Below, one piece after another: positions 44,274-54,862 of a stretch of DNA of 64,000 nucleotides (position 1 is the stretch's first letter; each line of letters starts with the position of its first letter). The DNA is taken from NCBI GenBank assembly GCA_946811185.2, contig OX328096.1, positions 25,051,881 to 25,115,880 of the forward strand. Direction: 5' to 3'. Made by a program: the position numbers and the translations under genes. This stretch comes from Hippopus hippopus. Its lineage: Eukaryota > Mollusca > Bivalvia > Cardiida > Cardiidae. The notes under the pieces were generated by a model, which saw only the letters and a program-made list of their open reading frames with translations, was not told where the DNA came from and did no database searches.

Positions 44274-44745
44274 ACTGGAATCTAGGCAGATCCGGAATCT
44301 GCCTAGACCAAACTTGAATTCTGCCTAGACCAAAATATGGTTCCAGTTTGCCTAGGCAGCTCCACAATCTACTAAGACAAAATTGAAATATTTTCTCATT
44401 TAATATAGTGCAACTACATATAAACCATCTTATTTAACTTAAACCTCAACATAAAAGAAGTTTTAATCAGAAATTCTGAATGAGAGTAAATTTTGAATAT
44501 TTTGCACTTTAGAAAAAAAAAATGCAATGTGGAAAATGGAGCAATTGTGGGAAAAACAAATAAATTGCTTTAATTAAAAATACATCTCAGTGTAAACACA
44601 TGTGGATTAATATGATTAAAAAAATTTGGAAAAGAATCTATTTTGGTCTACACAAAATTACAATTCTAATTTGGTCTAGGCAATTCCAGATCTGCCTGGG
44701 CAGATTCCGAATCTGCCTAGATTCCAATCTGGCCTACGACATAAT
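44265..44745. mobile_element. Long palindrome-ended element, copy 1
   Basis: Starts GTCATAGTCCAAACTGGAA and ends TTCCAATCTGGCCTACGAC. Each end carries a smaller palindrome GGCAGATCCGGAATCTGCC or its mirror. The AT-rich middle has no frame. It splits the minus-strand gypsy remnant. Copy 2 at 48418-48858 is about 90 percent alike by eye. Confidence 0.7.
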
Positions 44746-45012
44746 ATACATGTGTCAAAAAAAATTGTGATTTACTGATTATGGAAATGTTTGCGAATTC
44801 AAAACACTTATTATTTGTTGGTATTTTAAAACACGCAAACAGAAAATTTTGCAAATTTTTCAAATTTGCAAAATCACAAAAATTTCTACATCACAATAAT
44901 TTCTACTTATACAGTATCAGTAATGACCCATATATTGTGAATTTGTCACATATTAGTGCGACTGCTCATTTAATCATACATGTTATTACACATGCCACAT
45001 GTCAATTTCTTT

Positions 45013-45115
45013 AAAGTTTTGTCCCCAATCTAGTTTCATGAACACATCTTCCACTGTTGGTAATAGATAATCTGCTGTATCAAATACAGGGTTAAACATG
45101 ACTTTGAAATCTTCT
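45013..45115 (-). pseudogene. Degraded gypsy RT remnant, upstream block
   Basis: Minus strand encodes FDTADYLLPTVEDVFMKLDW, matching the RT segment 'PVPRVEDCIDNIGHAKYVTKFD' of the element at 55885 in position. Separated from the rest of the same remnant by about 740 bp that includes the palindromic element 44265-44745. Confidence 0.6.
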
Positions 45116-45151
45116 TAAATTCTAACTGTATTGTCAGGTTTTAATACTCAG

Positions 45152-45262
45152 GCCTCTACAAACTCTCAGAATTTGAGAAGCTATGAGGAGAAGTGGTCAG
45201 ACTTTGAGAAGTTTAGACAGACATTAAAAACAGGATCTGAGCTGAATTATACAAGGAAGTAA
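45152..45262 (+). CDS. Possible terminal exon (ASTNSQNLRSYEEKW...)
   Basis: A phase-0 reading frame of 36 codons plus TAA after gttttaatactcag. It encodes ASTNSQNLRSYEEKWSDFEK then FRQTLKTGSELNYTRK, polar and helical in style. It matches in phase with the exon ending at 30352, and the implied intron (14.8 kb) is similar in size to the 15.5-kb intron upstream. Against it: it lies next to minus-strand gypsy debris, no AATAAA is obvious just downstream, and the acceptor tract is weak. Confidence 0.3.
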   Translation, partial: ASTNSQNLRSYEEKWSDFEKFRQTLKTGSELNYTRK

Positions 45263-45470
45263 TAATATTTCAATAGTTTAACAGTTTAATTAAATAGAAA
45301 ACCATGTCAATACATGAAATTATATAATACTTTCTACCTTTTTAATCAATATCCTTATTCCTATAAACAACTATTTAAATCTTTGCAACACAGCAAAGTT
45401 TTAGACCAGTCCATATTGAAAGCATTTGCAGATGACAAATAAAATGGGGCACAAATGACAGTATCTTTCT

Positions 45471-45699
45471 TTCACTCTTTACCAAACGACAAAATTTTAG
45501 ACTGGTCCAAATTGAAAGCACTTGCAGACGACAAATTAAACGCAACTCAAAAAATGAAATTTGTTTCTAGCAGGGTAGAAAACATTGTGGGAAAAGGAGG
45601 AAATGCTGGTTACCAGCATTTTCTCCTTTTCCCGTAATGTTTTCAAAAGGCTTCTATCTCAGGGTCATAAAAACCAAGAATTGTTTGGTGAAGGATTAA
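45471..45699 (+). mobile_element. Palindromic mini-element, near full length
   Basis: TTCACTCTTTACCAAACGAC to TTTGGTGAAGGATTAA; followed by a hairpin-only partial copy to 45827. Confidence 0.8.
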
Positions 45700-45849
45700 G
45701 ATTTTTGAAAACAATGTGGGAAAAGAAGAAAATGCTGGTTACCAACAATTCTTTCTTTTTCCCCCAGTATTTTCAAAAGTCTTCCTCTACAGGGTCTTTC
45801 AAACTCAGGACTGTGGTAAAGAGTTAAACATGTTTATTGTTTCCCCAGC

Positions 45850-46878
45850 TCTATTCATACACTTTTTGGATAAAAAAAAAAACATTATGGAAAGAGAACA
45901 CATTACATGGTTGAATAATGGTTTCTCTTAGCACATTTTTATCTTTTTTCTTAAATCTTCCAAGCACTATTATTTCCAACATCCTGGACAGAATTTTTTG
46001 CTGAAAATCATTCTGTTTACCAGGTAAGATAATTTCTTACTATCAAATTGAAAGCATTTGCAGCAGACAAATATAGATAATGCCTTAAAGGATGTAAATA
46101 ATGTTCAAAAGTAATGAAAATATTTTGTCAAAAGGAGAAAAGCTTACTACCAGCGGTCGAAATTTACCAAGCGTTTCATATTTCAGGTTATATTTACTGT
46201 ATACGGGGGGAATGAAATATCCTTGTCGCCACTGTATTAGGGTCCGGACAACAGCAATAACCAGCATAAATGTAAATTTTTAACTTTATTGATTACAATC
46301 GTTCTCTACTTTCGGTTTCTATCCCAGCAGTATGCGTACGCAACTACAATTAATCAAAGTACATTAATACTTCGACCTAAAGCGAATCAAAGACCTAAAA
46401 TACTAAAATTGATAGCAATAATTCAAGGGTGATTTACATAAAATCGTGTATCTAAGCGTTTCGCGTGTAGTTTTAGATGTTAGAAAAGTTGTTTGAGGTG
46501 TAACGACAGTGGTTTGGGGTAATTTTCGTGTGATTTTGGGTGTTTTGGGGTGTTTCCTTTACTGATTCATCTGCGACGTACTTTGTAAACTATGTCATGT
46601 CAAAGCTGCGGAACGAGACAAAATTTCAAATTTAGAGCAAATTCTGCGACCTTAACTCTGAAATTCATTGATTGTGTAAATGGCTTACACTGATTTTTAA
46701 TCCGCATATTATTTGTACATATCAAGTAACACAGACGCGTCTGTTCATTGATCTATGAGGACCTATTTTTCTTGAAGCTGAGGTGTAATACGTCATCTTG
46801 GGGGAAAAGTCTGTCGGTTGGCATAAGAAGGTGATGATGACGTCATCACCTTCTAAAAAGTAATGACCCATGTTTAAT
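45850..46878. other. No gene recognised
   Basis: Low-repeat stretch with a G/T-rich segment near 46495-46560 (GGTTTGGGGTAATTTTCGTG). No frame longer than 60 codons. Confidence 0.45.
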
Positions 46879-47094
46879 TTAACCCTTTACCACATGACTA
46901 AATTTTAGACTCGTACATATTGAAGGAATATATAGACGACAATTCAAATGTTCAAATGGAAGTATAATAGGTAGAAAACGTTGTAGGGAAAGGAGAAAAT
47001 GCTGGTTACCAGCATTTTCTCCTTTTCCCACAATGTTTTCAAAAGCCTTCTTCTCTGTGTCGTTCAAACTCGGAATTGTGTGTTAAAAGGTTAA
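46879..47094 (+). mobile_element. Palindromic mini-element, full length
   Basis: TTAACCCTTTACCACATGAC to GTGTTAAAAGGTTAA; a decayed reverse fragment follows to about 47245. Confidence 0.8.
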
Positions 47095-47479
47095 TCACGA
47101 CGGGAAAAAAGGGGGAGTCGGTTACTGTATGGTTTTTCCCACAATGTTTTCTATTCATCACCTGAACAACATTTAGTTATTCATCTTCAATTCTTTTTTT
47201 AATTTGGACGAGTATACATTTTGTCATCTGGGAAAGGGTTTAAGCTTAAATAGAGCGCTCAGCACAATCGCTTTTTGCAGATAGTGTTGGTTAGGATCAG
47301 ACTAAAAAGGACGTGTGGAATTATCTTGAACCTGCATTTTCCAGGTTTGAACATACGATACTGAATCTACATTTTCCAATATCTTAGTGGATCTATATTG
47401 GCAAAAACAGGGTCAGTATTAGGGGACCGTTCTAAATTCCATACTAGGCTGCTAAGCGCGACTCACTGACCTTATGCGG

Positions 47480-47548
47480 ACAGTATAGATCAAGATCAGA
47501 CTGCACAGAACGTGCAGTGTGATCTTTGATCTACACTGTCCGATAAGG
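47480..47548. mobile_element. Short hairpin repeat
   Basis: CGGACAGTATAGATCAAGAT to TTTGATCTACACTGTCCG; arms almost perfect. Confidence 0.75.
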
Positions 47549-47559
47549 AGATATTTTTC

Positions 47560-47570
47560 TCAAAAATAAA

Positions 47571-47601
<31 letters not shown>

Positions 47602-47602
47602 G
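47560..47602 (+). repeat. Microsatellite (ATAA)n/(ATA)n
   Basis: AAATAAATAAATAAATAAAT passes into AATAATAATAATAA. Confidence 0.9.
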
Positions 47603-48417
47603 TCTGAAAGACCATTATTCGGGTTTTTACTATCGACTTGAAAGTTTTATTTAATTTATCTAGCAGTACAAGTGTTAGTCATAAGAATTCGAGTCCGAAT
47701 TTCATAGTAGCGTAATTTTTGTAAATATTGTTAATGGCCCTTTTTAAACATTTTAACATTTTTAACATTTTTTAAAACATTTTAAACATTTTAAAATTGT
47801 TTTACTTTCTACATTTAGAAATAAACTACTTATGTTATGAAGAATGGTCGGTGAAAACGTGACCATGCCTTGAAATGCGAAATAGCGCTTTTTTTTTTTT
47901 GCCCCAGGTTTAACAAGTCCATTACATTTTTTTGCAGAATCAGGATTATTAAATGCGATCCCAGAATGGGTTAAATTCAGAGTTTGCGGAAGCGTTTCAG
48001 ATGATCGACTTACAACAAAAGTCTCCAAACGACTGATCCTGTTCCCGCCATGGCTTTTGCGTAAAATGATGATGAAAGATTAGAATAACAGGTCCACACA
48101 AGCAGGTTCCATCAACCTGATTGAAATGTACTCCATTTCCATTAAAGCTATTAAAATTTGATACCCTTTGCGTTCAGTTTTCATTTAAATTTCATTTACC
48201 AAATAAAACCTCCCCGAGGGTCTAGCAGTGTACGAGTATTAAACCCATGCCCAAGTGTTGACGATGCACTAACTAGACTAAATGTACTATTGTCTTTCGG
48301 GTCCCGTCTCGGGTTCAAAATCGAAACATTCCTATAATTTTGTTGGTTTTAATTAACTTTTGCCGTTACACTTGTTGTTATTGTACATGAAGCCATAAAA
48401 CTTTCCACGCATATGTA
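47603..48417. other. No gene recognised
   Basis: Contains a short TTTTAACATTTT-type run (47745-47800) and nothing else supported. Confidence 0.45.
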
Positions 48418-48858
48418 TATGTCGTAGTCCAAACTGGAATCTAGGCAGATCCGGAATCTGCCTAGACCAAACTGGAATTCTGTCCAGACCAAATTAGGAT
48501 TCCAGTTTGGCTAGGCAGTGCCACAATCTACCTAGACCAAATTGGAATATTTTCTCGTTGAATATAGTGCGACTACATATAAACCATCTTATTAAACTTA
48601 AACCCCAGAATAAGAGAAGTTTTAATCAGAAATTCAGAGTAAGAATAAATTTTGAATGTTTTGCACTTTAGCGAAAAAAAAAACGGAAAACGGAGCAATT
48701 GTGGGGAAAAAACAAATAAACTGCTTTAATGAAAAATACCTCTCAGTTGTAAACATATGTTGATTAATATGATTAATCTGTTTTGGTCTGGACAAAATTA
48801 TGATTCTAATTTGGTCTAGGCAGATACCGGATCTGCCTAGATTCCAATCTGGCCTACC
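48418..48858. mobile_element. Long palindrome-ended element, copy 2
   Basis: Same ends as copy 1: ATGTCGTAGTCCAAACTGG and GATTCCAATCTGGCCTAC, with the internal GGCAGATCCGGAATCTGCC palindrome. Slightly shorter through small deletions in the AT-rich core. Confidence 0.7.
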
Positions 48859-49035
48859 TTCATCCTTTTGCGTGCATCAGTTTTTTGACGAAGCGGTAAC
48901 TGACAATGTTCACTATAATAATATATCTTGGTTTACTCGTACCTTTACGAGAAGAGACCTTCGGTTTGCCGAAACGACGTGCCCGACGTACTTCTTCAAT
49001 AGTAAGGTTTAAATTGATTGCATCTGCTTAAGTTA

Positions 49036-49210
49036 TAATTATACCCCCACCTACGAAGTTGAAGAAGTATATTGTCTTCACCATGCCTGACTGTCTGTCT
49101 GTCCGTCCGTCGTTCAATCTGTCGTCTTGTTTTCATTTCCTCATCTAACTCAAAAGCCGTTTGACCCAGGACCCTCACTCGAGAAACTTTATACCAGTGT
49201 TGGTCTTGAC
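49036..49210 (+). repeat. 5' fragment of a TIR/tandem-unit element
   Basis: Reads ATACCCCCACCTACGAAGTT then CTGTCTGTCTGTCCGTCCGTC and 'CTCAAAAGCCGTTTGACC'. Same layout as the left ends at 10379 and 26441; the tandem units and right end are missing. Confidence 0.5.
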
Positions 49211-49760
49211 CAAAAGAGGTGCCCTATTGTTTCTGGGTAAAAGTCAAGGTTACTGGTGATCTTTGTTTTCAAAATCATTTCCGTTCTCTGGTTGTGCTGC
49301 TTCAGTGACGAGGTGCTGGCGAGGGGTATTTTTCCGCTTTGCGGCAGTTCTATTTTTTTCCCTTTGATTCCTCCTTGTTTCAGGAATCCCTAATACATGT
49401 ATTCTAATGCAGCTCCTGCGACGTGTATTGTTCGACAGAGTCAATTCTTGTCTCCACAACCCTTTTTTCCAGCCTTTTCTTCAGTTGCTAGTTCTTTTCC
49501 CCGATATTCAAAATCTGCCATGTACACACAATCCACCCAGGGCTCCATATACAATTTTGCCACCATATCTTCAATATGAATATTTACAGACTCTAAGATC
49601 GAGCTTGCAATCTGCATGATACATGTCTTCTATTAAAGTTCACCCTTAACCTGCTACATAACTGAATGGAAACATTCAGGTTGATTGTAAAAACCCAAAA
49701 ATTGCTGTTGCATTTTTTTTTTGGGGGGGGGGGGAAGGAGAGAAATATCTCCTTATCGGA

Positions 49761-49828
49761 CATCGTAGATCCAAGATCAGACCGTACGTTCCGTGCCGTC
49801 TGATCTTGATATACACAGTCCACAAAAG
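49761..49828. mobile_element. Short hairpin repeat upstream of the TATA box
   Basis: GACATCGTAGATCCAAGATC to CTTGATATACACAGTCC. It lies only 55 bp from the TATA box at 49883. Confidence 0.7.
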
Positions 49829-49882
49829 CAACGGGTTCCGCACATAAAATGGTAATCACTGAAATACGAGATATTGATCACA

Positions 49883-49888
49883 TATAAA
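49883..49888 (+). promoter_or_regulatory. TATA box of secreted cysteine-rich gene
   Basis: TATAAA in the context acatataaagtgg, 55 bp before the ATG at 49943. The expected start of transcription is about 49913-49918, giving a 5' leader of roughly 25-30 nt. Confidence 0.5.
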
Positions 49889-49942
49889 GTGGTATTCACT
49901 TATATTGAACCTGTTAACCATTACAGACCTATTGCAGTTGAA

Positions 49943-49963
49943 ATGAAGCTGTCTGGTCCTCTC
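49943..49963 (+). CDS. Secreted cysteine-rich (PAN-like) protein, exon 1
   Basis: ATG plus six codons, MKLSGPL, ends at donor GTACGT in phase 0. Joined to the phase-0 exon at 51936 it gives MKLSGPLVLLFLAFTASANR, a classical signal peptide split by an intron. The ATG is the first after the TATA box at 49883. Too short to detect alone; the fit of phase, hydrophobic continuation and promoter is what supports it. Confidence 0.65.
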
Positions 49964-50156
49964 GTACGTATTTAGTTATACTTCTTATTCGTTATTTAAT
50001 TCAAACTGCCTTTAGATTATCATTTTGGATTTAACTGAATCGAAACTAGTGAAAGACATTGCAAATAGTTCGAAAATTGGTAAATCAGACTTAATAAAAA
50101 ATCACAAACAAACTACTAGTAGGTCTATGTACGTTAACACTTTGAAATACCAATAA

Positions 50157-50335
50157 ATGACTTGGAGATGGAAGTTCTTGAAAATATTGCGGAGAAAAGG
50201 AGGAAATCCTGGTTACCACAATGTTTCTACTCTTTACAAGACAATTTCAGTGATTTAAACCACATTTGATTCGTCATCTGCAAGTGTTTCCAATTTGGAC
50301 AATTCTGAAATTTTTTCTCCTGGTTTAGAGTTAAA
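50157..50335 (-). mobile_element. Palindromic mini-element, reverse, hairpin arm deleted
   Basis: TGACTTGGAGATGGAAGTTC to CTGGTTTAGAGTTAA. Confidence 0.6.
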
Positions 50336-50822
50336 TCTCGTTGGCTCTGAATAACACAATTTTAAAGGCAGATTGCAGATGAAATGTTGCGTGTATATAT
50401 TTTGTTTTATATGTTTTATAAATTAAGTAGTTAATTCAAAAAGCCTAAGAAATATTCATGTCATGAATTATCTTGCTGATCCGAAGAAAGCAACAGACCG
50501 AAACAAGAGCACCGCATGCGGGTGCCAACAGCCGGCTGCAGTTGCATGATTTTCTGTGATTTTCTAAGTCGAAAAAGGGACATAACTGTGTCAAAAATAC
50601 TTTGATGTTATCTGCTCTTTGTTATATGAGTTCCCCTTTAATAGTTAATAACTTGTCCGAGTTTGATGTAAATATCTTCAGTAAAAGCAGAGATAGTATA
50701 AAATGTCAAAGTTTTCGCACGAAGCAGATGACGACAACGACGTCAGGGCTATGACAATACCTCGATACTTTCTTTGAAAACAGCAGAGTTATGTCGAATG
50801 TCAGTTTAATCGAGGTACCACT

Positions 50823-51003
50823 TTAACCCTTCACCGCACAATGCCGCCTTTCCTTGACCCTGGGAAAGAAGCCTTTTGAAAACATTGTGGGAAAAAGAGA
50901 AAATGCTGGTAACCAGCATTTTCTCCTTTTCCTACAATGTTTTTAAAAGTTTCATTCCTCCTCACGATAGTTAAACCACTGAATTGTTTGGTAAACGGTT
51001 GAA
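50823..51003 (-). mobile_element. Palindromic mini-element, hybrid ends
   Basis: Left end TTAACCCTTCACCGCACAAT is of reverse type while the right end (TGTTTGGTAAACGGTTGA) is of forward type, so it probably lost one inner arm by recombination. Confidence 0.6.
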
Positions 51004-51226
51004 CATAGGATCAGGTAGGGTATTCACCAGACGTTCCCTTTTCGTATGCTATATCAAAAAATTAGGAAGTGTTTTGCCTGTCATAGATCCATCTTTATGA
51101 AAGCAAGGAATCGTCAAACGATGTTTACTGTCAGAGCTGAAAGGTTGCCATTATATTATATTTCATGTGTCTATTTTTAGAAATGTTATGGGTAAAGAAA
51201 TGTCGTAATTTAAGCTGGGTGGAATT

Positions 51227-51643
51227 ACATTCGGCATACCTCGGGTGATGGGAGCCATCATATCCCTCGGCTGTATCTGGTGGATTAATATGCATCAGAT
51301 CGATACATACCCGGAAATACGCCGGTTTACCGTTCTGAAAATTGTAAGGCTCCTCTTAAAAAAAGAAAACTTGAGTTTCAATTTTCTATAGAAATCTTTC
51401 TAACTATGTTTCAGTTGAGTTAGCAAACAGTTCGTACATTCATTATTTATCACTTCCGATTAAAGTTTTCACCGACAGATAAACATATGTGAATAACTTC
51501 ATCGAGGTTGTTTATGTCGTTGCTAAACGACTGACGGTGGCGCGCCATGTATATCAGATCACGTGATTTGCAGTTCAAATGGAAACGACCGTTATACGGA
51601 CGAGGTTAGATGTAGGTACGGAATCGGCCGAGTTGTGACGAGT
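51227..51643 (+). mobile_element. 417-bp mobile sequence with 10-bp target duplication
   Basis: Starts ACATTCGGCATACC, ends TGTGACGAGT, and is flanked on both sides by GGGTGGAATT (51217-51226 and 51644-51653), a clean target-site duplication. Two more copies in inverted orientation form the cruciform at 60799-61647. The ends are not inverted repeats of each other. A 38-codon open stretch (51230-51343; FGIPRVMGAIISLGC, TYPEIRRFTVLKI) ends at a GTAAGG donor-like site. CpG-rich, unlike its surroundings. Confidence 0.7.
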
Positions 51644-51775
51644 GGGTGGAATTATTTCCCCGTCACAGTGAATATTTTCCTCCTGCCGAAAATCTGGAAC
51701 TACTTTTTTAAGTTTTTAAGTTTTAAAAGTGGCATTCGTTGACAAAATAATCAGAGGAAATATAATATATAATTC

Positions 51776-51915
51776 ATTTCATCAGCTTGTGGTTAATATG
51801 GGGAAAAATTTGCCTCAAAAGGGAAAGGTCCGCGAAAATAACTCGTGCCTTATTTTCGCATACCTTTCCCTTTTTCGGCAAATAATTCCCCATATTAACC
51901 ACAAGCTGATGAAAT
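51776..51915. repeat. 140-bp near-perfect hairpin before exon 2
   Basis: Arms ATTTCATCAGCTTGTGGTTA / TAACCACAAGCTGATGAAAT, continuing through ATATGGGG and GGGAAAGGT, with a short loop near 51845. It ends 20 bp before the exon at 51936, so the polypyrimidine tract is the only intron sequence between hairpin and exon. Confidence 0.8.
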
Positions 51916-51935
51916 AAACTCTATTTATTGCACAG

Positions 51936-52212
51936 GTCTTACTGTTCCTTGCATTTACGGCAAGCGCCAACAGAAACAAGAAATTCGACCATTTCCAAGA
52001 CATCGACGGTATGAAGTGTCCTGAAACGCAAAAGCTCTTCACGGAACAAGAAACCAGTAAGATGGGCTGCATCACACTCTGTCAGACTTATACTGGATGT
52101 AAGAGCGTTTTCTTTGGACAGCTTTCTGGAATTTGTTACGGTTGTGATCGAGTTTATCGCGACAATTCTGAGCTAGAAGTTGAAGCAGGTACAGTTTATT
52201 ACATGGATGCGG
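51936..52212 (+). CDS. Secreted cysteine-rich (PAN-like) protein, exon 2
   Basis: Acceptor ctctatttattgcacag, 277 bases, phase 0 in, one base of a codon out at GTAAGT. It starts with the rest of the signal peptide (VLLFLAFTASA) and then codes a domain with cysteines at residues 35, 52, 56, 62, 74 and 77 of the joined protein. The pattern KMGCITLCQTYTGCKSVFF followed by GICYGCDRVY and VYYMD is like a PAN/apple fold (Cys-x3-Cys, Phe-Phe strand, closing tyrosines). No frameshift. Possible roles for such proteins are adhesion, byssus or shell matrix, or carbohydrate binding; the sequence does not decide. Confidence 0.7.
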
Positions 52213-52299
52213 GTAAGTATATATATTATTTCTGTACCGGTGAAAGACCTCTTGTTTAAGAATAAGGTACTATGTACAGCGGTCTCTTAAGTATAAATA

Positions 52300-52480
52300 G
52301 TTGATATCAAGGTGAGGCTCATTAATTCACGTCTTCCCTGGGTTTCACCAGTGCAAGACTGTGACCATGCAAGACCTTTGCCCAACTTGATCATCGCCAC
52401 CAACAAGAATTGAACCAGGATTTCCTGGTTACAAAGCCTAAACCACGGAGGATCCTTTACTGTTCGTAGAACGTTGCTCT
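52300..52480 (-). mobile_element. tRNA-like SINE, minus-strand copy
   Basis: Minus strand GGATCCTCCGTGGTTTAGGC and box B-like CTGGTTCAATTCTTGTTGG. Lies in the intron after the PAN-like exon 2. Confidence 0.45.
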
Positions 52481-52670
52481 TGGTCCACATTCACCAACCA
52501 TTGTTACCAACGTGCTCAGGCTAATTCTGAGGGGGAAAAAAATGAATTTTGAAAATAACGTGAATTCTCTTTGGCTGAACAAAGTGGTTTAGCTAATCAG
52601 TAGTTGCGGTACTTTCAAAGTCTGGAATTAGACAAAGAATGAAATTAAAATGGTTAGTGAATGCGACCCC
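52480..52670. mobile_element. TIR mini-element, full copy
   Basis: GGTCCACATTCACCAACCAT to TGGTTAGTGAATGCGACC. Confidence 0.65.
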
Positions 52671-52900
52671 TGAAAAGTGTTAAACGTCATAAAACATCTT
52701 CATGTTGCCAGAGAATAGACCAATCTTAACCTTTTGCCAGTACAAATACCTCTCTTCGTGCCCCGACGAGTCGCATTTTGAGAAAACAGTACATGAAAAG
52801 GAATCGCTTGGACATCTTACTGACTACCTGTATATACATGCAAATGTTCTTTGACAACATGTAATGTGTATTGTCCTCAATAGATTATTCGTTCGTTCAG

Positions 52901-52981
52901 ATGTCTGCATGGACTTATTTTATTTGGCAGACCAAGCTGTAGTGATGATATCGGGTGACCCATTTCAAGGTCGACTTGAAG
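52901..52981 (+). CDS. Secreted cysteine-rich protein, possible exon 3
   Basis: Following ttattcgttcgttcag, AT completes the split codon to Asp and the frame reads VCMDLFYLADQAVVMISGDP then FQGRLE up to GTAGGC, one base into a codon. It would add Cys102. Phase on both sides is consistent, but the peptide has no family features I recognise and the donor is weak, so this exon is tentative. If not spliced, exon 2 reads through to a stop at 52257-52259. Confidence 0.35.
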
Positions 52982-52989
52982 GTAGGCTA

Positions 52990-54860
52990 GATGGTTTGTT
53001 TCCTTACTTCTAACTTTAATAATGCCGTTTCGGTCGTAGTTTGATAGTCGAGTTTATACCGAGTTCAGCTGTTCATGTAATCTCAGCTATATCGCGGCAA
53101 TAGCTCGCTCTACATCTGTCTTCCTCTGATTGTACAATGACTGGGCCTTGGTTCTGCGATTCTCTGTCTATGGACGTTTCATAAGGCTGACAGAATCTTC
53201 AGTCTAACGCTTCAACCATCAGTCCCGGAGGACCTGGGATGGGGGCTTTAAGCCACTTTCTCGGGCATCTTTCGATTTCAAGGCCTAGATACAGAGATAA
53301 TTACCTTCTAGACAAATCGAGGGAAAAATAAATAGATAAAAACTATCGCCTGAACGCGTCCGCTTTAAAGAGGGGGTTAAAGAAATAAGCTTTGTCGATG
53401 ACCACTCTAGAAACTATAACTGTTTGGTCTAGGTGGCAATATCGTCTTTTAACTGGTAGTAGGGATTTGCTTTTTTCTGCGTGGAAAAACTTTTTGGATC
53501 TGAAAAAGTTACTCTGAATAACGATATGGTCTTTAAACTGACCTTGTATTAATGGAATGTTTTACGCCGCTTTCAACATTATTTCAGTCATATAATGGCG
53601 ACAGGTCACATTTTCCTGTGTTCCATGGGTGTCACCAGTACTAGGCTACGGCTCTGAAATGTCTTTTCCAAGGACACTCCCGCGAAAAGCTAAGCGGATC
53701 CAGTGAGGCTCGAAGTCGGGGGCCTCCGGGTCACGAGTCCTACACCTTACCACTGAGCCACGCAAGATCCCTAATCTAACTTGGTAATGAGGGGGTTACT
53801 GTGCGTCAAGTTTCATTCCAACCTACCCGAACCATGTTTATTTCAGTTTGGCAACAGGGTCAGTGGGGTAATGTAAAAGAACAGTGACTCGGCAGGCACA
53901 TTAACTCGTCACTTTTTGTTATCTCTTCTTCGATTACGCCATTTGAAAGTTTACTGGCACAGAGTTTTTGAAAGATACACAGATTTTCTTTTTTCTGGTT
54001 TGGATAACATTCACATCCATTGCTTTGTGCTAGACTTTTTGGCCACTGAAAAACCCACTAAAATTCACATCAATCGGTCGGCTTTGGCGACGACAAGTTT
54101 CTGTTTCAGCTGTCTCGGGCTAAAGGTCGCAGTTTCAGCTGTCTCGTGCTAAAGGTCGCAGTAAAGGTTTTAGACGCATGAGTGATGTCAGAGCCACGTG
54201 TTGACCTTCTAGAATACTTATTCTGACAAGATTTAACTTTCTTTGATAAGACAGAACCTTTGAAAGCAATAAAAGGTTCAACAAAAACGAGGAGTTAGAA
54301 CCCGATTGACGACTTAGTGTTCCCCTATTTTAGTTGGATATTTGGAATGATATTTTACCCACTGACATAGAAATAAACCTTGATAAGCGTATTTTCCTTT
54401 ACCTAATGTGAATGAAATATATATCTTAGCAGCAATTAGGTCTATTTAGAAATATTTTAGAGGGCACAAGGCCGAATCGGCAACGAATCATGCGTCCTTG
54501 CTTATTTTAATCAGAATCTGTTTCCTTTTTCAGAATATTGTAATCTAGTGAAATAGTGTCCTATTTTATTGATAAAATGGTGTAAATAACAGTTATAATA
54601 CACTAAATAATGATTTGGAATATCAATATTAACATTTTTGCGTATCGAACATAATTTCGTGCTACAGCGTTCAACAAAAAGTCATGATTATCGTCAAAAA
54701 CATAATAAGCGGTGATAGAATTATAAATTCTGTCGCAATGACCTAACTTCAATCATCGGAAAGAAATTTGCCGCGCTGGGATTCGATGGAGCGGCCCATG
54801 GTTTCAGGCCCTGTCCATTACGTAATACGCACTGTTACGCACAAATATATGAGTCATTCG
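52990..54860. other. No gene recognised apart from SINE
   Basis: Downstream of the secreted-protein exons. GC slightly raised at 53000-53400. A 28-bp duplication (CAGTTTCAGCTGTCTCG at 54100-54150) is the only local repeat. Confidence 0.45.
53605..53775 (-). mobile_element. tRNA-derived SINE, minus-strand copy
   Basis: On the minus strand GCGTGGCTCAGTGGTAAGGT and box B-like CGACTTCGAGCCTCACTGG, sharing GTAGGACTC and GGAGGCCCC with the copy at 5395. Confidence 0.6.
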
Positions 54861-54862
54861 CT

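Larger units (their letters stand above)
49964..51935 (+). other. Intron 1 of the secreted cysteine-rich gene
   Basis: Holds two palindromic mini-elements (50157-50335, 50823-51003), a fragment of a repeat beginning 'aacaagagcaccgcatgcgg' (50503-50700), the 417-bp mobile sequence (51227-51643) and a 140-bp hairpin (51776-51915). Confidence 0.65.
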
